From JAOUEA01 sp963825635 (GTDB taxonomy: Bacteria > Actinomycetota > UBA4738 > HRBIN12): a DNA stretch of 64,000 bases. Positions 6,986 to 16,197 of this stretch are shown in pieces. How positions within the stretch are numbered: the stretch's first letter is position 1; every line of letters begins with the position of its first letter. The notes below the pieces were generated by a model, which worked only from the letters and a program-made list of their open reading frames with translations, was not told the DNA's origin and made no database searches. The translations under genes and the position numbers were made by a program. The stretch is from positions 1 through 64,000 of the forward strand of contig CAWGTU010000004.1 of assembly GCA_963825635.1 (NCBI GenBank), in the 5' to 3' direction.

Positions 6986-7900
6986 ATGGCCGGTCGCGTT
7001 CTCATCGGCACGTCGAGCTGGACCGATCCCACCCTCGTGAAGGAGGGGCACTGGTACCCGCCGGAGGCGAAGAGCGCGAAGGCCCGGCTCGAGTTCTACG
7101 CGTCGCGCTTCCCGCTCGTCGAGGTCGACTCGACGTACTACTTCCCGCCGAGCGAGAAGAACTCCGTGCTGTGGATCGAGCGCACGCCCGTCGACTTCAC
7201 GTTCAACATCAAGGCGTACTCGCTGCTCACGAACCACCCCACCCGCACCGAGTCGCTCTACAAGGACCTCGCGGCCGAGCTCCCCGAGGAGACGCTCGCC
7301 AAGCGGCGCCTCTACCGTGACACGCTCCCCGACGACGTCGTGCTCGAGGTCTGGCAGCGGTTCAGTGACGCCCTGATGCCCCTGCACTCGGCGGGCAAGC
7401 TCGGCGCGGTGCTGTTCCAGTTCCCCCAGTGGTTCGTGATCTCGAAGAAGAACAAGGCGTACATCGAAGAGTGCGCGGAGCGCCTGCCCGACTTCCGCGT
7501 GGCGGTCGAGTTCCGGCACAAGAGCTGGATGGAGGAGCGCAACGTCGAGGAGACGCTCGGATTCCTCTCCGAGCGCGACCTCCCCTACGTCTGCGTCGAC
7601 ATGCCGCAGGGGTTCGACTCGAGCCTGCCCCCGATCGCGGCCGCCACGGCCGACGACCTCGCGATGGTGCGCTTCCACGGCCGCGATCCGAAGGCGTGGG
7701 AATCCAAGGCCGAGACCGCGAGCGAACGGTTCCGATACGACTACTCGAAGGGCGAGCTGGGCGAGTGGGTGCCCAAGTTGGAAGAGCTCTCCGGTCAGGT
7801 CCGCGAGACGCACGTGCTGATGAACAACTGCTACCGCGACTTCGCGGTCAGGAACGCCCGGGAGCTCGGGGACTTGCTCGACCTCGACCTCCCCGACTGA
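6986..7900 (+). CDS. DUF72 family TIM-barrel-like protein
   Basis: A 304-residue protein with the DUF72 hallmarks: GTSSWTDPTL near the start, a VEVDSTYYFPPS segment, FTFNIKAYSLLTNHP, VLFQFPQWF, VAVEFRHKSW and the C-terminal NNCYRDFAVRNA. Family members adopt a TIM-barrel-like fold; no reaction is established. A truncated sister copy of its first 14 codons lies at 6330. It is the last gene before the hydrogenase operon, separated by 104 bases. Confidence 0.9.
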   Translation: MAGRVLIGTSSWTDPTLVKEGHWYPPEAKSAKARLEFYASRFPLVEVDSTYYFPPSEKNSVLWIERTPVDFTFNIKAYSLLTNHPTRTESLYKDLAAELPEETLAKRRLYRDTLPDDVVLEVWQRFSDALMPLHSAGKLGAVLFQFPQWFVISKKNKAYIEECAERLPDFRVAVEFRHKSWMEERNVEETLGFLSERDLPYVCVDMPQGFDSSLPPIAAATADDLAMVRFHGRDPKAWESKAETASERFRYDYSKGELGEWVPKLEELSGQVRETHVLMNNCYRDFAVRNARELGDLLDLDLPD

Positions 7901-8004
7901 GCTCCGACCGCCCCTATCGGTCCGGGTCCTTCGCCGGGTGGGCCGAGATCGCTCCATGCGAGGATGTGACCACTGAGGCGATCACGCCGAAGGGGGTACG
8001 ATCG

Positions 8005-9117
8005 ATGCGGTATCTCGACCGAGATGGTTTCGCGCGGCTGCTCGTGTCGCTGCGCGACCGGGGGTTCTCGCTGATCGGCCCCACCGTGCGCGACGGCGCG
8101 ATCGTGCTCGACGAGATCGAGGGCCCCCACGAGCTGCCACGCGGGGTGCGGGAGGAACACGCGCCCGGCGCCTATCGACTCACCCGGTCCGACGACCAGT
8201 ACCTGTTCCGGTGGGCGCACGGGCCCGACGCGGGCAAGCGCTTCCTGTTCCCGCCACGCGAGACGATCGAGACGGCGCACCGAGGCACCGACGGCCGGGT
8301 CGACGTCGCGCCCGCGCTGCTCCCGGATGTTCGGTACGCGTTCATCGGGCTGCGGGCGTGCGACCTGGCGGCGATCGACGTGCAGGACCGGGTGTTCATG
8401 GTGGCCGACCCGGCCTACCGGGCGCGCCGCGAGGGCTCGTTCACCGTCGGGGTCAACTGCGAGCTGCCGGGAGCCACGTGCTTCTGCGCCTCGATGGGCA
8501 CGGGCCCCCGGTGTTCGAGCGGCTTCGACCTCGCCCTCACCGAGCTCGACGACGGGTTCACCGTCGACATCGGCACGGCGGCCGGTGCCGAGCTGCTCGA
8601 CCAGCTGCACGCGCGGAAGGCGGCCGACGACGAGATGGGCGCCTCGCACTCGATCACCGCCGAAGCGACCGAGCGCATGGGGCGGACGGTGCAGGCCGAC
8701 GGCCTGCAGGGGCTGCTCGGTCGCAACCGCGAGCACCCCCGGTGGGACGACGTGGCCTCGCGATGCCTCTCGTGCACGAACTGCACGATGGTGTGCCCCA
8801 CATGCTTCTGTCACGACCTCGGCCAGGAGGTCTCACTCGACGGCGCCGATGCCGTCAAGACGCGGGAATGGGCGAGCTGCTTCAGCGAGGAGTTCACGCA
8901 CATGAGCTTCGGCGAGGTGCGAGGGTCGGTCCGCTCGCGCTATCGCCAGTGGCTCACGCACAAGTTCTCGTCGTGGGTCGACCAGTTCGGCACCAGCGGA
9001 TGCGTCGGGTGCGGACGCTGCGTCACGTGGTGTCCCGTGGGCATCGACGTCACCGAGGAGATCGCCGTGATCCGGGCCACCGACGGCGAGGTCCGGCTCG
9101 AGGGGGTGACCGCGTGA
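8005..9117 (+). CDS. hydB: Group 3b [NiFe] hydrogenase, beta (Fe-S) subunit
   Basis: A 370-residue electron-transfer subunit of the bidirectional NAD(P)-linked (sulf)hydrogenase. Two ferredoxin-type cysteine clusters are visible near the C-terminus, CLSCTNCTMVCPTCFC and CVGCGRCVTWCPVGID, plus an upstream CELPGATCFCASMG segment. It passes electrons between the delta/alpha hydrogenase module and the gamma flavoprotein. The start at 8005 is set by the conserved MRYLDRDGFARLL opening and an AAGGGGG 8-10 bases upstream. It is first in an operon with all following genes overlapping or touching. Confidence 0.93.
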   Translation: MRYLDRDGFARLLVSLRDRGFSLIGPTVRDGAIVLDEIEGPHELPRGVREEHAPGAYRLTRSDDQYLFRWAHGPDAGKRFLFPPRETIETAHRGTDGRVDVAPALLPDVRYAFIGLRACDLAAIDVQDRVFMVADPAYRARREGSFTVGVNCELPGATCFCASMGTGPRCSSGFDLALTELDDGFTVDIGTAAGAELLDQLHARKAADDEMGASHSITAEATERMGRTVQADGLQGLLGRNREHPRWDDVASRCLSCTNCTMVCPTCFCHDLGQEVSLDGADAVKTREWASCFSEEFTHMSFGEVRGSVRSRYRQWLTHKFSSWVDQFGTSGCVGCGRCVTWCPVGIDVTEEIAVIRATDGEVRLEGVTA

Positions 9118-9977
9118 TGGCATCGGTCGCCACCGGAGAGATGATCGCCGGCATCCCCACACTCACGACCACGATCGACGAGGTCGTGGTCGACGGCACC
9201 GACACGTACACGTTCTGGTCGACGATCGACGACGCCGGAGAACGGGATGCCTTCCGGTTCCGCCCCGGCCAGATCAGCATGCTCGGGGTTTTCGGCGTCG
9301 GCGAGGTGCCGATCAGCCTGTCGAGCGACGCGGACCATCCCGAGCGGCTCGCGCACACCGTGCGCGCCTGCGGGCGCGTGACCAACGTGATGGCCGGCTT
9401 GAAGGCCGGCGACGTGCTGACGATGCGGGGACCGCTGGGGCGACCCTGGCCGATCGAGCGCGCCCACGGAGGAGACCTCGTGATCGTGGCCGGCGGACTC
9501 GGCCTCGCGCCGCTGCGCGCCGCGATCTACCACGCGATCCGGCATCGATCGTCGTTCCGCCGGGTCGTGCTGCTCGTGGGCGCGAGAGATGCCTCGCAAC
9601 TGCTCTACCGCGACGAGCTGGAGCGCTGGGTAGCCGGCGACGACGGTCTCGAGGTGCTGCTCACCCTCGACGAGGCCGACGACGCCTGGCCCCATCGCAC
9701 CGGGGTGGTCTCCTCGTTGTTCCCCGAGGCCGGGCTCGACCCCAAGGCGTCCACGGTGTTCACCTGCGGCCCCGAGATCATGATGCGGTTCGCGATGCGG
9801 GACCTCGAGCTGCTCGGACTGCCCGACGAGCGGCTGTGGCTCACGATGGAACGCAACATGCACTGCGGCGTGAAGCTCTGCGGGCACTGCCAGCTCGGGC
9901 CGTGGTTCGTGTGCGCCGACGGACCGATCTTCCGCTGGGACGAGATGCGCGACCTGATCGGGGTGGACGAGCTGTGA
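9117..9977 (+). CDS. hydG: Group 3b hydrogenase, gamma (FAD/NAD(P)) subunit
   Basis: A 286-residue ferredoxin-NADP reductase-like subunit: flavin-binding barrel with PISLSSD, nucleotide-binding GPLGRPWP and VAGGLGLAPLRA, and a C-terminal [2Fe-2S] site reading MHCGVKLCGHCQLGPWFVC. It exchanges electrons with NAD(P)H. ATG 9117 overlaps the hydB stop (TGATG); GTG 9114 is one codon earlier. The presence of this flavin subunit plus the Fe-S beta subunit distinguishes group 3b from F420-linked group 3a. Confidence 0.93.
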   Translation: MASVATGEMIAGIPTLTTTIDEVVVDGTDTYTFWSTIDDAGERDAFRFRPGQISMLGVFGVGEVPISLSSDADHPERLAHTVRACGRVTNVMAGLKAGDVLTMRGPLGRPWPIERAHGGDLVIVAGGLGLAPLRAAIYHAIRHRSSFRRVVLLVGARDASQLLYRDELERWVAGDDGLEVLLTLDEADDAWPHRTGVVSSLFPEAGLDPKASTVFTCGPEIMMRFAMRDLELLGLPDERLWLTMERNMHCGVKLCGHCQLGPWFVCADGPIFRWDEMRDLIGVDEL

Positions 9978-10759
9978 GGCCGCGGGTGGCGGTGTTCAAG
10001 ATGGCCTCGTGCGACGGCTGCCAGTTGCAGCTGCTCGACGCCGAGGACGCGCTGCTCGCCCTCGCCGACGCCGTGGAGATCGTGAACTTCGCCGAGGCCT
10101 CGTCGCACATCGAGCCCGGCCCCTACGACGTGACGATGATCGAGGGGTCGGTGAGCACGCCCGAGCAGATCGAGCAGGTCAAGGAGATCCGGGCGCAGAG
10201 CCGATTCCTGATCACGATCGGGGCGTGCGCGACGTCGGGCGGCGTGCAGGCGTTGCGCAACGGCAGCGACATCGGCGAGATCGTGCGCTCGGTGTACGCG
10301 ACGCCCGCGTTCATCTCGACGCTGGCCGACTCGACACCCGTCGCCGACCACGTCACGGTCGACCTCGAGCTGACCGGGTGCCCGGTCGATCGCGGCCAGC
10401 TGCTCGGCACGCTGGCGAGCCTGCTGCAGGGCTCGGTGCCGCGGCCCTCGACCACCCCCGTGTGCATCGAGTGCAAGCGGCGAGGCTTCGTGTGCGTGAT
10501 GGTCGCCAAGGGCGAGCCCTGCCTCGGCCCGGTGACCCGCACGGGCTGCGGGGCGCTGTGTCCCGGCATGGGCCGTGGTTGCTACGGATGCTTCGGCCCG
10601 TCGCAGCCCCCCAACACCGGGTCGCTCTCTCGAACCTTCATCGAGCTCGGCGTGGCGCCCGGGAGCGTGGCCGACTCGTTCCGCTTCATCACGGGCGGGG
10701 CGCCGGCGTTCCGCGACGCCGCCGAGAGCATCGAGCGCGAGGAGGCGAGCGAGCGATGA
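9974..10759 (+). CDS. hydD: Group 3b hydrogenase, delta (small) subunit
   Basis: A 261-residue NADH-ubiquinone oxidoreductase 20-kDa-like small subunit that carries the electron-relay Fe-S clusters next to the active site. Cysteine motifs: MASCDGCQLQLL, IGACATSGG, LTGCPVDRGQ, CIECKRRGFVC and a dense C-terminal CLGPVTRTGCGALCPGMGRGCYGC-type region that could hold additional [4Fe-4S] clusters. GTG 9974 overlaps the hydG stop by GTGA, and its end overlaps the alpha start. Confidence 0.93.
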   Translation: MRPRVAVFKMASCDGCQLQLLDAEDALLALADAVEIVNFAEASSHIEPGPYDVTMIEGSVSTPEQIEQVKEIRAQSRFLITIGACATSGGVQALRNGSDIGEIVRSVYATPAFISTLADSTPVADHVTVDLELTGCPVDRGQLLGTLASLLQGSVPRPSTTPVCIECKRRGFVCVMVAKGEPCLGPVTRTGCGALCPGMGRGCYGCFGPSQPPNTGSLSRTFIELGVAPGSVADSFRFITGGAPAFRDAAESIEREEASER

Positions 10760-12052
10760 CGCATCGGTCCGTCGACGTGCCCGTGGTGGCACGGGTCGAG
10801 GGCGAAGGGGCTCTGCATCTGCGCATCGAGGACGACGAGCTGACCCTCGTCGAGCTCGAGATCTACGAGCCGCCCCGGTTCTTCGAGGCCTTCCTGCGGG
10901 GGCGCCAGGCGATGGAGGTCTCCGACATCGTGCCGCGCATCTGCGGCATCTGCCCGGTGGCCTATCAGATGAGCGCGATCTACGGGCTCGAGGAGCTGTT
11001 CGAGGTCGAGGTGCCGGCAGGCACCCACGAACTGCGCCGCATGCTCTACCTCGGCGAGTGGATCGAGAGCCACATGCTCCACGTGCACCTGCTGGCGCTG
11101 CCGGACTACCTCGGGTTCGACGACGCCATCCAGCTCGCGAAGGCGGGGTACCGCGCGGAGGTCGAGCGTGGCCTCGCGGCTGAAGCGGCTCGGCAACGAC
11201 ATCATGGGTGCGATCGGCGGGCGGGAGATCCACCCGGTCAGCCCGCGCCTCGGTGGGTTCTCGAAGGCCGTCGACCCGAAGGTGATGCGCGGCTTCCTGC
11301 CCCGGCTCGATGCGGCGGCCGAGCAGATCCTCGAGGTGGCCGATCTCGTGGCGTCGATCGAGAAGCCGACCCTGCAGCGCGACGCCGAGCTGGTGGCGAT
11401 GGTGCACCCCGACCGCTACGCGATCTGCGAGGGTTCGATGGCTTCGACGCAGGGGCGCGCCTGGACCTTCGCCGAGTACGAGAGCGTCTCGCGCGAGATC
11501 CACGTGGCGCACTCGAACGCGTTGCACTCGGTGTTCGCCGACACCGAGACCCCCTACTTCCTCGGCCCGCTCTCGCGGGTGGTGCTGAACGAGGCCCACC
11601 TCGGGCCGCTGGCGCGCGAGGCGATGCGTCGCAGCGGCCTCGAGCTGCCGACGATCGATCCGTTCGCCTCGATGGCGGCGCGGGTGGTCGAGGTGGCCCT
11701 GGCGATCGAGGAGGTCCGCGCGATGGCGGCGGCCTACGAGCCCCCCGACCCCCCGCGGGTGGAGGTCACGCCCCGGGCCGGACGAGCGCAGTGGGCGACC
11801 GAGGCGCCCCGCGGCACGCTCTATCACCGCTACGACGTGGCCGACGACGGCTCGATCGTCGAGGCCAAGATCGTGCCCCCGACCTCACAGAACCTGCGAC
11901 ACATGGAACACGACCTGTGGCGGTTCCTGCCGGACATGCTCGACCGGCCCGACGACGAGCTCACGCGGCTCGCCGAGATGGTGGTGCGCAACTACGACCC
12001 GTGCATCAGCTGCGCGACCCACTTCCTGCGCCTCGACGTGGATCGCGTCTGA
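10756..12052 (+). CDS. hydA: Group 3b [NiFe] hydrogenase, alpha (large) subunit, broken by one extra base
   Basis: Catalytic subunit that cleaves or forms H2 at a NiFe site. The N-terminal part (from ATG 10756) carries RICGICPVAYQMSA, the proximal ligand motif in the form I recall for group 3b (Tyr where many groups have His). The C-terminal part carries DPCISCATH followed by nine residues, the distal ligand motif and the tail removed by the maturation protease. The two parts are in different frames: codons are in phase to CTC 11173-11175, then skipping G 11176 restores RLKRLGNDIMGAIGGR. Joined length is about 431 residues, normal for the family. GTG 11168 could re-initiate the second part, but that would split the active site. 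Confidence 0.88.
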
Positions 12053-12061
12053 GCGCCCGTC

Positions 12062-12541
12062 ATGGCCGCTTCCCGACGTATCCGCGTGATCGCCTGCGGC
12101 AACCCCCAGGCCGGCGACGACGCCCTCGGACTGCTCGCGGCGGAGGGCGTTCGCCGGCGGGTGCCCGCCGACGTCGAGGTGGTCGAGGCGGGCCCGGCCA
12201 CCCGCGTGCTCGAGCTGCTCGACGACACCGAGGTCGCGATCGTGATCGACGCCGTGCGCGCAGTCGACGGCCGCCGCGCGCCGGGCACGTTGGTTCGCGC
12301 CGAGAGCGACGGCAACGGCTTGCCGGCCGAGCTGCGGGGGTCGCTCTCGTCGCACGGGCTCGGACTCGCCGAGGCGGTCGGGCTCGCCGCCGCGCTCGGG
12401 CACGCGCCGCGCGTGATCTTCCATGGAGTGGAAGCCGCCAGCGTTGAGATGGGCTCGCCGGTCTCGAGCGCCGTGACCGCGGCCCTGCCGGCCCTGCTCG
12501 AGGCGATCCTCGCCGACGTGTCGCTCGCGAGGACGCCGTGA
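12062..12541 (+). CDS. Hydrogenase maturation endopeptidase (peptidase M52/A31)
   Basis: A 159-residue HycI/HyaD-type protease. IACGNPQAGDDALGLLAAEGV near the start is the family signature; the Asp of GDD corresponds to a nickel-sensing ligand. It trims the short C-terminal tail of the large subunit after the DPCISCATH motif once nickel has been inserted. Its place directly behind the alpha subunit fits that role. It overlaps hypF by GTGA. Confidence 0.9.
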   Translation: MAASRRIRVIACGNPQAGDDALGLLAAEGVRRRVPADVEVVEAGPATRVLELLDDTEVAIVIDAVRAVDGRRAPGTLVRAESDGNGLPAELRGSLSSHGLGLAEAVGLAAALGHAPRVIFHGVEAASVEMGSPVSSAVTAALPALLEAILADVSLARTP

Positions 12542-14805
12542 TCGCCCTCGAGGCCGCCCGGTTCGAGGTCGCGGGCGTGGTGCAGGGCGTGGGGTTCCGT
12601 CCGTTCGTGGCCAGGCTCGCCGACGAGCTCGGCGTCTGTGGGTGGGTCCGCAACGATGGCGGCTCGGTCACCGTGCACGCCGAGGGCCCGCCCGCCGCGC
12701 TCGACGAGCTCGAGCGGGCGATGCGCGCCCGGGCACCACGCCTGGCCGTCGTCGACAGGGTGCGACGGACCCCGCTCGAGCCGCTGGGGCTCGCCGACTT
12801 CCGGGTCGCCCCGTCGGGCGAGGCCCACGGACCCCGCCTGGTGCCGCCGGATGCCGCCACCTGCCCGGCGTGCGTGCGGGAGTTGTTCGACCCCACCGAC
12901 CGGCGCTTCCGCTACCCGTTCGTCAACTGCACCGACTGCGGACCGCGCTTCACGGTGATCGAGGCGCTGCCCTACGACCGCGAACGCACCTCGATGCGCG
13001 GGTTCCCGCTGTGCGCGGACTGCCGGCGCGAGTACGAGGACCCCGCCGACCGGCGCTTCCATGCCGAGCCGGTCGCGTGCCCCTCATGCGGCCCACAGCT
13101 CCGGTTCATCGGGGGCGGGGCCACCGCCGACCCCGTGGCCGCGGCGGCGGCGGTCATCGCCGGCGGAGGCATCGTGGCGCTCAAGGGACTCGGGGGGTTC
13201 CACCTGGCGTGCGACGCGACCGACGAGACCGCGGTGGCCCGGTTGCGATCGCGCAAGCGCCGGCCCCACAAACCGTTCGCGGTGATGGTCGCGAGCGAGG
13301 CCGAGCTCGACCGGTGGTTCCGCGTCTCGGCGGCCGAGCGCGACGCGCTCTCGTCGTGGCGTGCGCCGATCGTGCTCGTGCACGCGGGTGAGGGGCTCGC
13401 GCCCTCGGTCGCGCCCGGACACCGCCGCCACGGGGCGATGCTGCCCTCGACCCCGCTGCACCACCTGCTGATGCGGGAGACCGACAGACCGCTGGTGATG
13501 ACGAGCGGCAACGCGAGCGACGAGCCGATCTGCATCGACGACGAGGAGGCGCTCGAGCGGCTCGGGGCGATCGCCGACGCGTTCGTGCTGCACGACCGCC
13601 CGATCGTGGCGCGCTACGACGACAGCGTGGCGATGGTGCGCGGCGGTTGGCCAGGGGCCGGGGCGGCTCCGAGCGTGCTGCGACGGGCGCGCTCGTTCGC
13701 CCCGCATCCGATCGCGCTGTCGTCCGCGGTGCCCCGCACCACCCTGGGCACGGGGGCCGAGCTCCACGGGGCGTTCTGCCTGGCATCGGGGCGTCGGGCG
13801 TTCCTGTCCCAGCACGTGGGCGACCTGCAGACCGACGAGGCGATGCGCGCCTACTCGGCCGCGCTCGAGCGAGCCTGCACGCTCTTCGGCCTGTACCCCG
13901 AGCTCGTCGCGCACGATCTGCACCCGGATCTGCTCACGACGCGGTTCGCACACGACACGGGGCTGCCCGCCGTGTCGGTGCAGCACCACCACGCGCACGT
14001 CGCCGCCACGATGGCCGAGCACGGCCTCGAGAGCGAGGTGCTCGGCATCGCCTTCGACGGTCTCGGCCTCGGCGAGGACGGCACGATCTGGGGCGGTGAG
14101 TTCCTGCGTTGTTCGCGTGCACGGTCGACCCGCGTCGGTAGGCTCCGCCCCGTGCCCCAGCCCGGCGGCGACGCGGCGGCCGCGCACCCGTGGCGCATGG
14201 CCGTCGCCCACGCGCTCGACGCCGATCTGCTCGACGAGGCCGCATCGATGCTTGCCGCGCCCGACGCCGGCGCGGTCGAGACCGTCGCGCGACAGGCGCG
14301 TGCGGGGCTCGCATCGCCGCTCACCAGTTCGGCCGGCCGGCTGTTCGACGCCGTCGCGGCCCTGCTCGGCGTGTGCCGCGAGGCCACCTACGAGGGGCAG
14401 CCCGCGATCGAGCTGGAGCAGGCCGCCGACCCCGGCGAGACGCCCGCGCCCGTCGGGCTCACCGACCGCGACGGACTGCTCGAGATCGACACGCGCGACC
14501 TCATCGGGACGGTCGTCGACGGCGTGCGAGCGGGTCGCGACGCGGGAGCGCTCGCGGGCGGATTCCACGCGTCGCTCGCCCAGGTCACGGCAGCCGCCGC
14601 CGCACGCCTCGCGCACGAGCACGGCCTCGAGCGTGTGGCGCTCGGCGGGGGCGTCTTCGCGAACGACCTGCTGACCTCGCTCCTGTCGCTACGGTTGACG
14701 TCGCTGGGCTTCGAGGTGTTCCTTCCTCGGGAAGTGCCCGTCGGCGACGGTGGCATCGCGCTGGGACAGGCCGTGGTGGCCGCGGCGCGCGACGAGGAAG
14801 GCTGA
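12538..14805 (+). CDS. hypF: Carbamoyltransferase HypF
   Basis: A 755-residue HypF of normal length. Domains in order: acylphosphatase (1-90, VVQGVGFRPF), paired zinc fingers (Cys109/112, 131/134, 159/162, 181/184), YrdC-like nucleotidyl-transfer domain (about 195-375), and Kae1-like carbamoyltransferase domain with VQHHHAHVAATMAEHG and ALGGGVFAN. It activates carbamoyl phosphate and transfers the group to HypE for synthesis of the CN ligands of the NiFe centre. GTG 12538 overlaps the protease stop. Confidence 0.96.
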   Translation: MIALEAARFEVAGVVQGVGFRPFVARLADELGVCGWVRNDGGSVTVHAEGPPAALDELERAMRARAPRLAVVDRVRRTPLEPLGLADFRVAPSGEAHGPRLVPPDAATCPACVRELFDPTDRRFRYPFVNCTDCGPRFTVIEALPYDRERTSMRGFPLCADCRREYEDPADRRFHAEPVACPSCGPQLRFIGGGATADPVAAAAAVIAGGGIVALKGLGGFHLACDATDETAVARLRSRKRRPHKPFAVMVASEAELDRWFRVSAAERDALSSWRAPIVLVHAGEGLAPSVAPGHRRHGAMLPSTPLHHLLMRETDRPLVMTSGNASDEPICIDDEEALERLGAIADAFVLHDRPIVARYDDSVAMVRGGWPGAGAAPSVLRRARSFAPHPIALSSAVPRTTLGTGAELHGAFCLASGRRAFLSQHVGDLQTDEAMRAYSAALERACTLFGLYPELVAHDLHPDLLTTRFAHDTGLPAVSVQHHHAHVAATMAEHGLESEVLGIAFDGLGLGEDGTIWGGEFLRCSRARSTRVGRLRPVPQPGGDAAAAHPWRMAVAHALDADLLDEAASMLAAPDAGAVETVARQARAGLASPLTSSAGRLFDAVAALLGVCREATYEGQPAIELEQAADPGETPAPVGLTDRDGLLEIDTRDLIGTVVDGVRAGRDAGALAGGFHASLAQVTAAAAARLAHEHGLERVALGGGVFANDLLTSLLSLRLTSLGFEVFLPREVPVGDGGIALGQAVVAAARDEEG

Positions 14806-14809
14806 CGCC

Positions 14810-15091
14810 ATGTGTCTGGGAGTGCCGGGAAGGGTGACCGAGGTCTTCGACGAGGACGGCATGCGCATGGGGTCGGTCGACTTCGGCGGGGTCCGCCGCA
14901 CGGCGTGCCTGGAGTACGCGCCCGAGGTCGACGTGGGCACCTACGTTGTGATCCACGTGGGGTTCGCGATCAGTGTGGTCGATGAGCAGGAGGCCGCTCG
15001 CTCCTACGCCCTGCTCGCGGAGATGGACAACCTGGAGTTCATCGACCTGCCGCAGCAACGCGAAGGCGTGCGACCGGAGGACATGGCGTGA
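14810..15091 (+). CDS. hypC: Hydrogenase assembly chaperone HypC
   Basis: A 93-residue protein beginning MCLGVPGRV, with the conserved Cys2 that becomes exposed after Met removal, and a conserved His in YVVIHVGFAI. HypC carries the Fe(CN)2CO unit with HypD and hands it to the large subunit. It sits 4 nt after hypF and overlaps hypD by GTGA. Confidence 0.95.
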   Translation: MCLGVPGRVTEVFDEDGMRMGSVDFGGVRRTACLEYAPEVDVGTYVVIHVGFAISVVDEQEAARSYALLAEMDNLEFIDLPQQREGVRPEDMA

Positions 15092-16197
15092 AGTACCTCG
15101 ACGAGTACCGCGACGAAGACATCGCCCGTTCGCTGCTCGAGCAGATCGCAGCGACCGTGACCCGGCCGTGGACCCTCATGGAGGTCTGCGGCGGTCAGAC
15201 CCACACGCTGATCCGCCAGGGTATCGACCAGGTCCTGCCGCCCGAGGTCGAGCTGGTACACGGCCCGGGGTGCCCGGTCTGCGTGACCCCGGTGGCAATG
15301 ATCGACCGCGCGATCGACATCGCCGCGCGACCCGACGCGATCGTCTGCTCGTTCGGCGACATGCTGCGCGTGCCCGGCTCGGGTCGCGACCTGTTCATGG
15401 CGAGGGCAGAGGGCGGCGACGTGCGCGTCGTCTACTCGCCGCTGGATGCCCTCACGATCGCCCGCGACAACCCGGACAAGACCGTCGTGTTCTTCGCGGT
15501 CGGCTTCGAGACCACGGCGCCCGCCAACGCGATGGCAGTGAAGCAGGCGCACCGCATGGGCACCGAGAACTTCGCCTTGCTGGTGGCCCACGTGCTCGTG
15601 CCGCCGGCGATCGCGGCGATCCTCGTCTCGCCGGGCAACCGCGTGCAGGGCTTCCTCGCGCCGGGCCACGTGTGCGCGATCCAGGGCTGGAAGGAGTACG
15701 AACCGATCGCGCGCGACTTCGGCGTGCCGCTCGTCGTGACCGGGTTCGAGCCGGTCGACCTGCTCGAGGGCATCCTCATGCTGGTGCGCCAGTTGGAAGC
15801 AGGCCGCCACGAGGTGGAGAACCAGTACGTGCGTGCCGTGGTGCGCGACGGCAACGAGGCGGCCCTGCGCACGGTCGACGAGGTCTTCGAGACGGCCGAC
15901 CGCGCGTGGCGCGGCATCGGCGTGATCGAGTCGAGCGGCCTGCGGCTGCGCGAGGCGTACGCCCACCACGATGCCGAGATCCGCTTCCCGGCGGCCGAGG
16001 GTACCGTGCCCGCGAGCGAGTCGGAGGTCTGCATCGCGGGTGACGTACTGCGCGGGCGGGCCAAGCCCCACGACTGCCCGGCGTTCGGCATCGAGTGCAC
16101 GCCAGAGTCGCCGCTCGGAGCCCCGATGGTCTCGAGCGAGGGCGCGTGCGCCGCCTACTTCCTGGCCGGGCGACGGCGCGAGGATGCCCCCGCGTGA
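15088..16197 (+). CDS. hypD: Hydrogenase formation protein HypD
   Basis: A 369-residue iron-sulfur scaffold for Fe(CN)2CO assembly. Visible motifs: MEVCGGQTHTL (Cys34), VHGPGCPVCVTP (Cys62, Cys65), FFAVGFETTAPANA, FLAPGHVCAIQGW and a C-terminal cluster region CPAFGIECTPESPLGAPMVS then EGACAAYF. GTG 15088 overlaps the hypC stop and the end overlaps hypE. Confidence 0.96.
   Translation: MKYLDEYRDEDIARSLLEQIAATVTRPWTLMEVCGGQTHTLIRQGIDQVLPPEVELVHGPGCPVCVTPVAMIDRAIDIAARPDAIVCSFGDMLRVPGSGRDLFMARAEGGDVRVVYSPLDALTIARDNPDKTVVFFAVGFETTAPANAMAVKQAHRMGTENFALLVAHVLVPPAIAAILVSPGNRVQGFLAPGHVCAIQGWKEYEPIARDFGVPLVVTGFEPVDLLEGILMLVRQLEAGRHEVENQYVRAVVRDGNEAALRTVDEVFETADRAWRGIGVIESSGLRLREAYAHHDAEIRFPAAEGTVPASESEVCIAGDVLRGRAKPHDCPAFGIECTPESPLGAPMVSSEGACAAYFLAGRRREDAPA

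Noticed and set aside
7965..7986. CRP-like site TGTGA...TCACG upstream of the hydrogenase operon
   Set aside because: The half-sites are 12 bases apart instead of 6, so it does not fit a Crp dimer.
11168..12052. Hydrogenase alpha subunit as two genes or programmed +1 frameshift
   Set aside because: No slippery sequence or nearby stop in the first frame, and splitting separates the two pairs of metal ligands; a one-base error or mutation is simpler.
10756..12052. Selenocysteine in the hydrogenase
   Set aside because: Although selA-selB are present, both metal-ligand motifs use Cys and no in-frame TGA occurs at those positions.
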